Below, one piece after another: positions 46,291 through 57,651 of a DNA stretch of 64,000 nt (the first letter of the stretch is position 1; each line of letters starts with the position of its first letter). The DNA lies in assembly GCF_910592395.1 (NCBI RefSeq), contig NC_088312.1:2170001-2234000 (forward strand), in the 5' to 3' direction. The notes under the pieces were generated by a model. The model saw only the letters and a list, made by a program, of their open reading frames with translations, was not told where the DNA came from and did not search any database. This DNA is from Lineus longissimus. Lineage: Eukaryota; Nemertea; Pilidiophora; Heteronemertea; Lineidae. A program made the translations under genes and the position numbers.

Positions 46291-48086
46291 TGTAGACAAG
46301 ATTAGGAACTAAACGTATAGACGACAGGCTGACTGGCTGTGAACGCGGAGGAGGACAGTTGAAGACTTGAAGGTTATGGCCTACCATGGGAGATTCTGAC
46401 GAGAGTCGCTCCTGCTTCTGGATTAATTTCGCTTTTTAGATATCACATGTACAGACGCGGACAATTAGTCTGGTCACTTCACGTCCATGTTGACTCATAA
46501 TTGGATGCGAGATCGCCAAATCGTCATTGTGATTTGTGATGTGGCTTTCGTTGTGACTCGCCTTACGTTGTCTTTGTCAGATCAGTATGTGACATGGTCT
46601 CTGGTGTACTGGATGAGAAATCAGGAAACGACCTAAGACTACGCCCGGTTTTGCACAGCAGGCGCCTTGTCTCTTAACCAGACCAAATGCTTTATTATAT
46701 TGAACTCTCAATAAACTCTCGGCGCACCTTCAAAGAATCAAGACGAATTATCGATAGGGTCACCATCATAGCAAAAATATATATCGAAAATTTGGAGTTT
46801 GCAAGCGCGTTTTTGGCACCTAGCATTTCAGACTGAATTCTGCATGGAAGGACATTCTCGAGAAAAGCAGTATTCTTGCTTGACACGTATAGCTCTTGAC
46901 ATGATGTTTGGAAATGCCGACATCTCCTCTTGACTGTACTTCAGAGATTTTTGTGCCCGTCTTAAGTATCCTTTGGCCGAACTATGGGCCTAGGCGTTCT
47001 CCGGGGGACCACTTGAAAAAGTTTTAAGTGGTCAACCAGCGCAACTTCTATTTCACAATGACTTTCAAACCGGTATGGGTGAGGCCGTTCGGACTGTATG
47101 TGACCTGAATTTAAATCTCAACGATTTCAAAATAGCCCACACCTTCTACTTGAGCGCCATATTTGGCAGACTGGTCTCCATCTTCTTCTTTTTCTTCTTC
47201 TGGTTATCAGAAGTAAAACCAATAAACACCACCTGAGTGGACAGAGCAAAAAAAATCGGTGAGCCAAAGTCACGAGTGAGAGAAAATGATGAAAATATAA
47301 AGTCCATTGCGTTAGATATTCCAGTGGGGATTCCAGTTGAAATTTAAGTACACCAGACTAAGGTTACTGGAATGCACAGGGCTTAGGGGAGAGTTTGGCA
47401 CCCCTGGTGGTGGTGAGGCAAACTATTTCTTAACGTTTTGAGTCCTGTGGGCCCGGTTTTGCAAATAAATTTTGTCACAGACGCTGGCGTTAACTTATCT
47501 AGGCGTTATCTCCTTCGGTTAAGCCCTTTTAGACATTACGTCAAGTTAAAGTTAACGCCAGCGTTAGTGACAAACATGTTTTGAACAACTGGGCCTTGAA
47601 GTACCAGACGACCATGATTTTATACTTGTAATCATGTCTTGCGGTAAAGGATACCAGAAACCTTTTACGTATATCTTCTCATCAGTAAAAAAGCTGAATC
47701 AAAGATAACGTACATGTACTTTTATATACTCTACTATTTTACGCTGCTTTATCTGCAACTTAACAAACTGAGTGGGAGTGAAGTCGCGATGTCAAATGTC
47801 AAATATATAAGAATTTGTTTGGCAGAACTCTCATTTTGGCATCACAAAATGTTCTTGTATGCCTGGGGTCCACGATGGGGGAGTTCTCTATTCATCGCCG
47901 AAATTTGAGTACCATTGACCTAACCATTCTCGGCTCAAGTCATCGGGAGTGAGACGGGCGTGACATAGTCAACCCAAGTCACGTGGTATCCGCATATCTT
48001 GCTGACACTTTACGTTCGGCAAGTATATGGTAGTTGCTGGAAACCGCTTGCGGGTTTAGGACAGGGACGCTTGCTTTTCTCTAAAG
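46291..48086. other. Non-coding upstream region of the first otopetrin gene
   Basis: No convincing exon is seen. A foldback element lies at 47450-47595. The otopetrin promoter should be just before 48087, but I see no clear TATA box. Confidence 0.5.
47450..47595. mobile_element. MITE-like element with imperfect 46-bp inverted ends
   Basis: The left end (ggcccggttttgcaa, then cagacgctggcgttaact) pairs with the right end (agttaacgccagcgttagtg, then acaactgggcc) at about 80 percent identity. It is 146 bp with no ORF, 0.5 kb upstream of the first otopetrin start. Confidence 0.65.
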
Positions 48087-51000
48087 ATGGGTAAACACAG
48101 TGATAGCAGTAGCGATAGCAGCAGCAGCAGCAGCAGCAGCAAGTCGAGTAGCAGCTCTAGCTCTAGTGATGACAAGAAGAAGAAGAGGAAGCACAAACAC
48201 AAACACCGACATCGTCACGCCGATTTGGAGGTGAAGGCTAAAGAGCACAAACACCACCACAAGAAGCACAAAAAACACAAGAAACACAAGAAACATGAGG
48301 ATAGATCTGTCGAGCCGGGCCTACACAGGGGAGAGTTAGACGTAGACCCATCCTTCCAAGTCAATGCCGAAGAGCCGGAGATCGAGACCAGTTTCGTTGA
48401 GGTCCAGCACAATCCAGCACCGGACTTCTTCTCAGGAGACGCAGATCTACCTCTTCCTCCAGCTTTGGAGGACGAGCCGGAAATCGAACCGGATTTTGAA
48501 ACCTTCGTCGAAGCACCACCGGTTTCTGTTCCCCAGTCTTCATATGTTGTTACAAATCCCGCGTATGAAGTTGATCCTTCGTATGAAGTCCAAAAGCCAT
48601 CGTATGATATTGAACCATCTACTCTAGAAATTAGAAAACCACATCTGCACAGGGAACCTTCATTTGAAGCTAAAATCGAACCAAAGGTCGAGACTTTCGT
48701 TGCGGCCCCGCCCACTGTCACTAGCCATGAGGTCACGCAGCCACAGTACGAGGTCAACACTACCAAGCCAACCGTCGACGTCAAGGCAAAACACCACAAG
48801 TCCCACAAGATCAGGGTACCTCACATTCATCAGCACCATAAGAAGGAACCAGCTCCAGATAACGAGGTCGAATACTACGCGACAGATTCTCATTTCAAAG
48901 TGTTCCATTTCAAGGAAGCGAGGACTCCGAAACCCAAGCCAGTCTTGAAAAGGTTGGAGGAACGCACAGTGACTGTTGTGTCGGCGCAGAACCAACTAAG
49001 TCTGAGGTACGTCTTTAATATTTGTTTTTTTAGTTAGTAGGACAAAACTGTCAGGTTCATTCACCAGTTTAAAGGAAGAGTATGAAATATAGGCTAGCTT
49101 TTGATTTCGTTTAGTGATGCTGATCAATCTTTCTCTACATTAACCCAAACCGGCCTAAAACAATTTCAACCGAATCCAAGATGGCCGCTCTGGCGGCCAT
49201 CATGGTTAAAGCAGCCGCATAACGACTCTGCTTCCGTTGACACCAAGACATTCTTCAAGCTGATTTCAGGAAACCCCGACGGGTTAATTTCGGAAGTAGG
49301 GTAACACACACCGATGAAAACGGGGTTCCTTCATATTTGGTTCCACTGATGTCGACTGCTGAGTATTGTAAACGCACATTCATTTCTTTCCCCATGTTAC
49401 TTCTCCCTGATACGCCGATCTTTACTTCAGATGGATGTTGTGGCGGATCCTTGCCTTGATGTGGGCGGTCATCCTGATAGCATGGGGCATTGTCCTTCCC
49501 GTTTCTGTCATCATATCTGCAGCTTATATCAAGAAGGAGTGGATTTTGGTAAGTTTCTTTTAAATGAACATGCGGTTCGTAAAATACATGTAGTATCTGT
49601 TCGATTATTCCTTCTCATTGCAAACAGAGTAGAAATGAGGCGAGAAAATCTGCCACGCCCATCATCGCATTTTTACATGCAGCATCATTGCACATCGAAA
49701 ATGTTACTGAAAGTTATAAATAAAGACCGACTGTCAAGTCATCCCTGTCTTTAGAAGGCACACATTGTAAACAATGCATAGGTACATTGAGGACATGAGA
49801 AACGTTGACATTTGGTTACCAAAAATGAAGTGAATAACAGAAGTTAAATTTCATCCCAAGTGTACTAAAAACATGTACAAATGTACATGTAGCATTACAA
49901 GCGTATATGGAAAATCTGATCTGACGATGAAAGAAATATGAACCGAAGATATGCTGAAGTGCCCTTATAAATCCTCTTCAAGCCGACCAGGCTTTGAAAC
50001 TTTATGTTGGAAATCAGGCCAAGCGTTCTTGATGAAGGAGAGTTGAGCTTACCTTTTTGTATTGTTCCACCTGAAACCCAAAGGGTTGGGTTGTTTCAGT
50101 TATCCAATCCTTGGCTTCATCTCCTTTATCAACCTTTAGGCGGCTTCCCAAGAAGAGATGAAAAAAACAAGATGCCCTCTCTTGACCTACAGTTGTTTTT
50201 GTAGTATCTCAATGCCATTGCTTTCTTCCAGCCTTTCCACATTGTCATCCTGTTCGTTGGCATCATATACTTCCTCTACCTCTTCTTGGGGATCCTGAGG
50301 CGGTTCCCAAAGAACAATCGGAAGAAAGGGAAAGATATCCGCTATCCCGAGAAGAACTACATCTACGACGAGGATGGGGTAAGTGTGAGTTTCTCACCAG
50401 GAACAAACCTTTTTCTGACGTCCCGAGCTCTTTGGTCGAATAGCAAGTGTTTTTTGAGCCATCAAAGGGGCATAGAATTCCAAGTGATACGCGGTATGTG
50501 GTATCTAGGGACCCAACTTCCACTCTGAATTAAATGACAATACAAAAACAGTGTGTATGAAAAAATGGCTCACCGACTTTTTTGGATCAAGTTCATATTT
50601 ATTCCTTTGATCCTTCAGACCAAGGTTCCTGCGCCTGATTACGACAACGGAGGAGCAGGAATGGAACAGAGGATGTTAGGGAGTGACAACTCCCTGCTCC
50701 CAGCCACACCACTCGGGCATTGGGAATCAAGCTTCGCTGAGAACGCTTTGAGAATTGGAATATTAGGTAAGAGAGGGTATCATGATACCCGACATCGACA
50801 AATTTAAATATCTCTTAACCTGTATTTCCACCCCTGCCTTTGTTCGCATTGCTGCTTATATTTATGATATGTACCCCTATTAATTTGTATATACCTTTCA
50901 CTGCTTTGTATCATTGCATGTCTTCTATTCATATATATCTGTAACAGCCCCATGGGCATTAACAAGATGAAATAAAAATTGAAATTGAAATTGAATTGAT

Positions 51001-53181
51001 AAAACACCTTCTGTCGCGTGACAAGAAGAGATTTTTGCTTCTTACGCACGCCTTACATTTACCTGTGTATATCAGAAAAATCTGCACGACTTGAGCAATT
51101 GAGCCTAAGTAGCCTTTTTCTCTTCCAGTGTTCGGTATCGGATGCCTGGTGTACGACATCATTTACCTAGGCATGTATCTCGGAGACGCGATCGACTGCA
51201 ATAATAGTGGCTGGGAGGTTATCTGCTTCATCCTGGTGTTCGTCCTTCATATCGTCTTCATCATACTGCAGACCATATTCTTCCTTCTTTATGCGAATGT
51301 AAGTGAAATATACTAACACACAATGGTTACGATGTTGCGCCCGATCGTTGGTCCTCACCATTCCCCTGACGGGAAGCATTGGAAAACATGACCTTGGAGG
51401 TACAAGGAAAACAACCGAAGATGTTATCCCAACTAGAATCTTTTAATAATTTGTTTAGTTGACGAATGGTTGGAAAACAATAACGCTAACCATTTTTGAT
51501 AATTTTGCTGACCATGTAAAAGTTACACTCTTTTTCCTTGTTCGTACAATAATATTCTCATCAGAATGCTGTTGGTTTCAGGTTTCCATCAATAAGCATA
51601 TCGTGCTGAACATGCTTGGTCTGATGCACGTGTTTGCCGTGAACGTCTGCTTCTGGGCGCTGATATTGGTCGAGGAGTACCAAAGACGGGTTTCTTTAGT
51701 ACCAGGTAGGTGATCAAAGGCAATAGATGGGTCAAGGCAGAGAACACCTGCCCCGTGACAGAGCTAATTCTATGAATCTCGGATCTTATTTTCGACAAAA
51801 TTAACTCGGGAAAGTGGCTTCATCAGTTTGTCATCCGCAGCATGGCCGGTAATGAGTGGTTCACGGCGAACGTCCAGCCTTAGAACCTGCCAGCCCTTTA
51901 ATGAGGGCGGGGAATCTTCGCTAGTGCATGTTTCCAAAACTGTCTCAGCAACTGGGGACACAGAAAAAAGGCCCAACGTCGACTTATTTTTATATCTGCA
52001 GCCATAAGTTGTTAAAGGATAAAAACATATTCTTTGACGATTTGTGAAATAACGTGAAAGAGTATCTTGATATTCTGGCAACACCTGCGGTGGGTATTTA
52101 GCAATAAATCTAGTAAGAACGAAACATATGTAAGAACATTACATGCATGTTTAAAGCAACGAGAATGTAATGGCGCAAAAGTTCCCCCTCGATATTTCAT
52201 AATGCCCAGTATTTCATATAAGATCCCTACTAATTAATTTCTTTTCCCCTTTTTGTCTTTACAGGCATGGCCCCCGCCAACTACGTGGCCGATAGTGCGT
52301 GTAGGGCGAACCAGACCATGTCAGCCGTCATCGACAAGGCTGGCTTCTACTTCTTCTCATTTGCCGTCGAGTATTCCCTGGTCTGCGCCGTATGCATGTG
52401 GAGCGTCTTCCGCAACATCGGGTACCACCGCGTCTACGGGTTCGTCTTGAAGACCAGGCACGACCACTCCAGCATGAAGGCTGGCTTATCCTGCAAGGGC
52501 TACATCGGCTTGATCTTCGGAATCATCGTCTTGATCCTCACCATCGCCGTGATCGCCGTCTTCAACATCTTACTGAAACCCCACGCATACGAAGTCAAGT
52601 TGCTGAACTTCATTTTTGAGATCATCCTGGTGGCCATCTTGATCATCATCTCACTGTCCGCGCTTGATAAACTCAAGTGTCTAACCTTCTTCGATTGCGG
52701 TGGATTCCGCTTGGAATACGCACTATACTTTACCACAATCTTCGTCCTCCTCTTCTTCGACGTCTTCACGTTCCTCGGGGCGATCTACTCCTCCATGGTC
52801 TGGGAAGCTGTCCTAGTTTGCCTCCGCGCCTTCTTCTCACTCCTCCAGTCTATCATTCAACTCTGTGTAAACTTCGAAGGCCTCCGTCGCTACACCAGCA
52901 ACACGTACTACCAGTTGACCAAGCCCGGTCAACACCAAGTAATCTTCTTGATATTTGCCAACATCTGTATCTGGGGTCTGTACACATTTGACCTTTGGCG
53001 GATCTACTTGGACAGCGATAGCTTTGGGTTCAAGTTGTTAAATGCTAAGATTTGGATAGCCTGTATGTACCTATGTCTGCCGTTGGTGATGTTGTACAGG
53101 TTTCATTCTGCGGCCAGCTGGTTCCAGGTTTGGGAGAACGCCTATCATATTTACCGCACTCCCAAACCAGAGGACCATTGA
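48087..53181 (+). CDS. OTOP: Otopetrin-family proton channel with long His/Ser-rich N-terminal extension
   Basis: Otopetrins are multi-pass channels that conduct protons into the cell. Exons 48087-49006, 49431-49548, 50232-50378, 50619-50766, 51129-51298, 51582-51705 and 52265-53181 join in phase to 847 residues. The first exon alone encodes 306 residues. Residues 5-27 are a poly-Ser/Asp tract, 30-70 a Lys/His alternation (KHKHKHRHRH, then KHHHKKHKKHKKHKKH), and 84-200 are acidic and Pro-rich with imperfect repeats (ETFVEAPP and ETFVAAPP; AYEVDPSYEV). A second His/Lys cluster spans 235-253. The channel core starts at residue 307 (WMLWRILALMWAVILIAWG) and ends in LPLVMLYRFHSAASWFQVW, the otopetrin C-terminal signature. 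AATAAA is at 53874. A possible cassette exon lies at about 49116-49296. I know of no otopetrin with such a tail. Confidence 0.88.
50836..51000 (+). mobile_element. 3' end of a truncated LINE-like retroelement in an otopetrin intron
   Basis: The sequence ends acagccccatgggcattaac, aagatgaaa and a repeated aaattg tail. It shares this end with 24849-24897. It lies within the intron 50767-51128. Confidence 0.5.
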
Positions 53182-53873
53182 GCCTATATTCAGCTATTAA
53201 CTCCTGCTTTAATGTATATGAACTGTTATGGGGCACGTTTTATCACTTTCCATTTTCAATCATCAGCAAATCTGAGAGTTAAATGAAATTATAAGGCATG
53301 AATGGTAACCTCGTGGATTATCATTCTGCCAGACATTGAAACTGCTAAAACATTGTATACATGCGATATTTACTGGTTTTCCTATCGCCCTATGTTGATT
53401 GTACATTATATGCTGCTTTTAGAGTTACTTGAGTGCCGAACATATCAGGTTAGCAAATATATAGCATATTGTACTTGATATCACGAAGCGGACATCACTT
53501 GCTTAAAGAGCAATTTGAAATTATTCGAAATTGGTTTCAGCACGCAGTAATCAAACTATAACTGCATCAATATAGTTGCAATCGAATATTGGACAGGTTT
53601 AGCAACACTCACGAAGAGCTCCGAGGTAAATGTATTTCATTGACGACGGTAATTGAAGAGTTTCCAGATTGTTCCATGAAAAATGAATTATTAGTGTGTG
53701 GACCATTTTGTTTTGTTGGAGTGACAAAATAACTACTGATTTCTCACGAGATTATGTAACCTGTCAGTTCTCATTGTAATCGCAATCAATTTAAATGTAA
53801 CTATGTTAAAACAAACAAGAATGATTTTGTAAACTGATGTCCCGCCTTTGCATAACTGTACCTGATGAATAGA

Positions 53874-53879
53874 AATAAA
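53874..53879 (+). terminator. Polyadenylation signal of the first otopetrin gene
   Basis: AATAAA lies about 0.7 kb after the stop and only 47 bp from the opposing minus-strand AATAAA at 53931-53926. Confidence 0.6.
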
Positions 53880-53925
53880 ACGTATATGATATAGAGTAAT
53901 TGATATTGTTTCCCTGTTATCTTCC

Positions 53926-53931
53926 TTTATT
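53926..53931 (-). terminator. Polyadenylation signal of the small secreted-peptide gene
   Basis: The minus strand reads AATAAA here, about 400 bp after the peptide stop codon at 54328. Together with the + strand signal at 53874 it makes a tight tail-to-tail arrangement. Confidence 0.55.
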
Positions 53932-54327
53932 CGTTGATGGTAACTGTTACACAATGATCGGATTGACGTCGTTTATAAGGCAACTTCATTTTGGAACGGC
54001 CGTGGCATACTAACCGATCTGCAGTTTCATTGTTGGTATAAAACAAAACGATATTTGGGAATACTGCATGATGTGTCCAACATTGTTGAAAAACTGTAAA
54101 GTTATGAACCCTGAAGTTCACGACATTTTTATGCCCCACTCAATCTCCACGATGGAAACATAGAATTGAAATCAAATGTCATTGTGTTGAAATCCCAATA
54201 TCATCAATAGATTTCCTATCCGCTAATAAACATAAGCGTTTATGCACAAACTAACACCACAGACGTATTATATTCACGCAGTTACATGATTTCCATACCG
54301 TATACTGAAATGATGTCAACAGTGAGA

Positions 54328-55625
54328 TCACTTCCGGTCGAATTCATCCACAGCGTCAACGACGTCGTTTTCTCGTTTATCCTGCATTCTCTTATTCTTC
54401 TGGATAATTTGGCGCCAATATTGGCCCTCTTTCGGGTAAACAATCTCAACGCCCGCCTCTACTCCTCCATTCGACGTCATTTCTGTCATGAGCACAATCG
54501 CTACCACCAAAATCAGAATGTGTATTCTCTGAAAGTAAGAACGGGTAGTTTTCAGTGATGGCCATCTTTTCCAAGCGTATAAGGGTGTTCAAAGACTTCC
54601 GTCCGGTGTTCTCGAAGGAATATCGCTACTGTAAACCGCCAGTTGTTTGCACTGACCAATTTATTTCACCATCTTCATATTGGTAGTTTAGCGAAAGTTC
54701 TTTCAGTTTCAAATGGAAAAGATTTGTTGCGATTTCCTTTTTGCGACCGACTTTCAGTTGTATGTAAAATCCGAAATGTACGTGCCTCTTTTTATTTTGA
54801 ATAGGCTTAATCATTGTACTGCTGCATTATCCTAAGTAACGGTTACCAAGCATCTAAAAGAATACTTGTAACCAATTCGCCATCAACTCATTATTTACGG
54901 CAATATATTGGTATGTATTTATTTTGGTATATTATGGTCATGTTTTTTGTCATAAAATGCACATTTTTAGCGTAATGGTTATTGCTCGATTAAGGACAAG
55001 TCATCGGGGTCAATTGGCAGAGAATTATCAAAGTCAATCCTTAGACTGGTGACAATATGGCTCCCAACGAGGCAGAATCTCTCAAAGTTGACATGCAACC
55101 AGCTGTTTTGGGATTTAGATGGCAGTTTCGACCATTCAGACTGAGCTGAAATCTTTCATCTGCACAGCGCACAGAATCAACAATCTTCTCTTTTTTGGAT
55201 TTATTTTTTGATTTGAAATGATGAAAATGAAAATTGATGAATTACTCGCGGGCACTGAGAGAAAAATCTAATTTCGTTTATCGTTAAATCTGATCTGTAA
55301 CATTGTAAATATTTGGAAAACAAAATGATGCACATATGTAGTTACAGTTTCTATTTGCGCCCTTGGGTCCTGGGACAAAACAAAGAGACAAAGCAGACTC
55401 GCTAACTGTTGCTGTTTAATCAGGTACATGTACCCCGACGGCAATCATAAAGAGACAGCTCCAATAACAAAGCCGGCTGATATAGGATCCTTTTCGCAAT
55501 TAACAGCTTTTCACAACCACAAAAAAAAACAATTTGTAAATTTACATTGAAATTGTTAATCTAAGGTAACCCATGGGTCCCGTCGCATGCATGAAACCTG
55601 ATATGAAAAGAACACGTACCTGCAT
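54328..55625 (-). CDS. Putative small secreted peptide (68 aa), unknown family
   Basis: A two-exon minus-strand model. Exon 1 codes only ATG CAG (55625-55620) before a strong donor (gtacgt). Exon 2 (54528-54328) follows cttactttcag in phase 0 and ends at TGA. The product starts MQRIHILILVVAIVLMTEM, a good signal peptide or membrane anchor with cleavage likely near TSNG or VEAG. A short, charged mature part follows (VEIVYPKEGQYWRQIIQKN) with dibasic sites KR at NKR and DKR and an acidic tail ending EFDRK. It has no cysteines. A TATA-like box lies 125 bp upstream of the ATG, and the minus strand has AATAAA at 53931. The two dibasic sites would allow processing to a peptide of about 20 residues, as in hormone precursors. 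I recognise no family. Confidence 0.5.
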
Positions 55626-55746
55626 TGTCGAAATCTAATTGTATCTTATACCGTAAAATCTCTTCCGAAGTTAATCCAAAGTTCTCTGACGATCGATTCC
55701 CGTGCTCTGCCTGGATCAATCTGTTGCCTCCCTCGAACTACCCAGC

Positions 55747-55753
55747 TTAAATA
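55747..55753 (-). promoter_or_regulatory. TATA-like box of the secreted-peptide gene
   Basis: The minus strand reads TATTTAA within gggTATTTAAGC. Transcription would start near 55720 and leave a 5' leader of about 95 bases before the ATG at 55625, a usual spacing. Confidence 0.45.
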
Positions 55754-56261
55754 CCCAGCCTCTACTGAACGCGCAATGATCAAGAAGCTATATTAACCCA
55801 GCAGTACCCGATGTATTCGAGAAGCAAACGCTTTTGACTGAGTTGACATCATTTAAACTTTTAATGAGCATTACTACTCACGCAATGCTCAACATTTATG
55901 TTATCAGTTTGCACCTGTTTGGATATTAATATCATCCATTAGTGTACAAAATCTGAAGTGATTTCGGTACAAAACACAAAAAGGTTTTTCTTATTGATCG
56001 AATAACCGGAGAGTCGGTTTCTAAGCGTCTTGCTGTTTTCTTAATCTTGATAAAACTGTGTCTGGCAATGGTAGATGAGGGCTTGAGAGACACAACAGCT
56101 TGGCCAACATTGGTAAAGTCATTCTGCTTTCTCATCTAGTCTCAGCTCTGCTGGCAACAAATGGCACTTGTATGCAGAACCATATTATAATTTTATAACC
56201 CTACCAGCCCCCCGGGGTGTTCGCTGAGATAAATGTGACATTTTCTAATCAAATGCCTGCA

Positions 56262-56369
56262 TATATAAACCATAACCGCGCTCTTCGGAGACAACAGGAG
56301 GTCACATTTTGATCAAACCAAGCCGATCACCACAGTGCACATTAAGTGGAAGGAAAACTGACGTCAGTT
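56262..56369 (+). promoter_or_regulatory. TATA box and CRE palindrome of unknown transcript
   Basis: TATATAAA (56262-56269) is a canonical TATA box on +. A perfect 14-bp palindrome containing the cAMP-response core TGACGTCA lies at 56356-56369. The first downstream ATG (56400) opens only a four-codon frame, so no product can be assigned. The CRE could equally serve the minus-strand peptide gene 640 bp away. Confidence 0.35.
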
Positions 56370-56636
56370 CGTACTCTGCCAGTGAAACGCATATTAATTA
56401 TGGATGAATCGCTTTAACCAATGGATAAAGCGAGAATTGGGTGGCACTAATTGTAATCTAAGTGAAAGATTGTCAGTAACCCTGAGATTTTGGCGAAATA
56501 AATCACAATTATGGGAAATCGAGGTTATGATACCGCACTTTGCTGACATTAGGGTGATGGGTTGTTGTTGGTAATGGCATCGGGAGGAGATGGGGTGGGT
56601 GCACATATGCACCCAGCGAACCAAGTCCACCCGTCC

Positions 56637-56831
56637 TCAGCTTTCGCCATTGTTGACACAACCCCGCCTTCTTCTACCAGCAGCAACGTAGTGCACTCTC
56701 CAAAACAGACATGATTTCACATAACCAAGCAATTGCCTTTTCACACTTCTATCATTGCGCCGGAGTATGCATAGTGCAGCGAGGCTCATCAGGACAGTCA
56801 ATGCAATGTAAATGTGATAACACAACTTCAT
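56637..56831 (-). CDS. ORF organised like a neuropeptide precursor (64 aa)
   Basis: A single-exon frame starts ATG (MKLCYHIYIALTVLMSLAAL), which is a plausible signal peptide of about 22 residues. A short spacer ends in SVKR, a dibasic cleavage site. About 20 residues follow (QLLGYVKSCLFWRVHYVAA), then Gly and RRRR, and a short tail GCVNNGES. Gln after KR (pyroglutamate) and Gly before a basic cluster (C-terminal amidation) are the standard marks of amidated neuropeptides. Against it: no polyadenylation signal or promoter is evident on this strand, the ORF is short, and no family is recognised. A chance ORF is possible. Confidence 0.3.
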   Translation of the reverse strand: MKLCYHIYIALTVLMSLAALCILRRNDRSVKRQLLGYVKSCLFWRVHYVAAGRRRRGCVNNGES

Positions 56832-57278
56832 GGTGTATCATTATTACTACAAAGACTACTATCCCGAAGCAATATGTAGTACTAATCAAGACGTACGACC
56901 CTCCATATTCTGTTGTACCCTCGGGGATGACATCTTGTCTTGCTCGAAAATGCTAAGAGCAAAGAGATGAGATTGATGGTCGTCTTGGGACGTGTGGCTC
57001 CCAGCGATGATAGAAGTAAATACGAGATAAAAATACGGATGTGTTTGTACACTGCAAGTGCATTTCGATTGTGGAATTACGTAAAGTGTTGTCAATTAGG
57101 CAATTCTCTGTTGAGGAATTTGAATCAACGCAATGATTGTCAGAGGTTAGAACAAACCTTTCTGGTCCTTTTTAGGACAGCAGATCTTGCTAATGGTCAT
57201 TATTAATATTAAGAGTAGTATACTACAACATATAAGAACTGAATAATAACTACGTCAGGTGAAGAAGTTAATGTAATC

Positions 57279-57284
57279 TTTATT
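57279..57284 (-). terminator. Polyadenylation signal of the second otopetrin gene
   Basis: The minus strand reads AATAAA about 370 bp past the stop at 57652. Confidence 0.5.
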
Positions 57285-57651
57285 AACATGTGATATCAGT
57301 TACAAGAATACAAACGATTTCTACTATTTGGAAGATACTCATATCAAACATATAGGTAGATAAATTATCTGGAACGGGCCGAATACAACTTCTTTAATTA
57401 TTACCGGCACTTCTAATTCACAGATCGAACATACAGACAATTTAACCTGACTGTGAAAGTGCGATTGGTATCGAAAAAACAATACAGGGTTCGTGCAAAA
57501 ATCAACGAATATATCAATATAGAATACACGTAGTTCTGATAATTGCGGGGTTTTCTTTCTAGTTTGCTGAGTAAGATAAATTCGTTATATCAAATGTTAT
57601 ACGCTGGACATTCTTATTCTATGAAGATTCTTATCTGTGGATATGCTGCTC

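Noticed and set aside
48215-48808. 197-codon minus-strand frame opposite the His-rich otopetrin exon
   Set aside because: It is the antisense of low-complexity coding sequence; the + strand frame has a start, a phase-compatible donor and a downstream channel.
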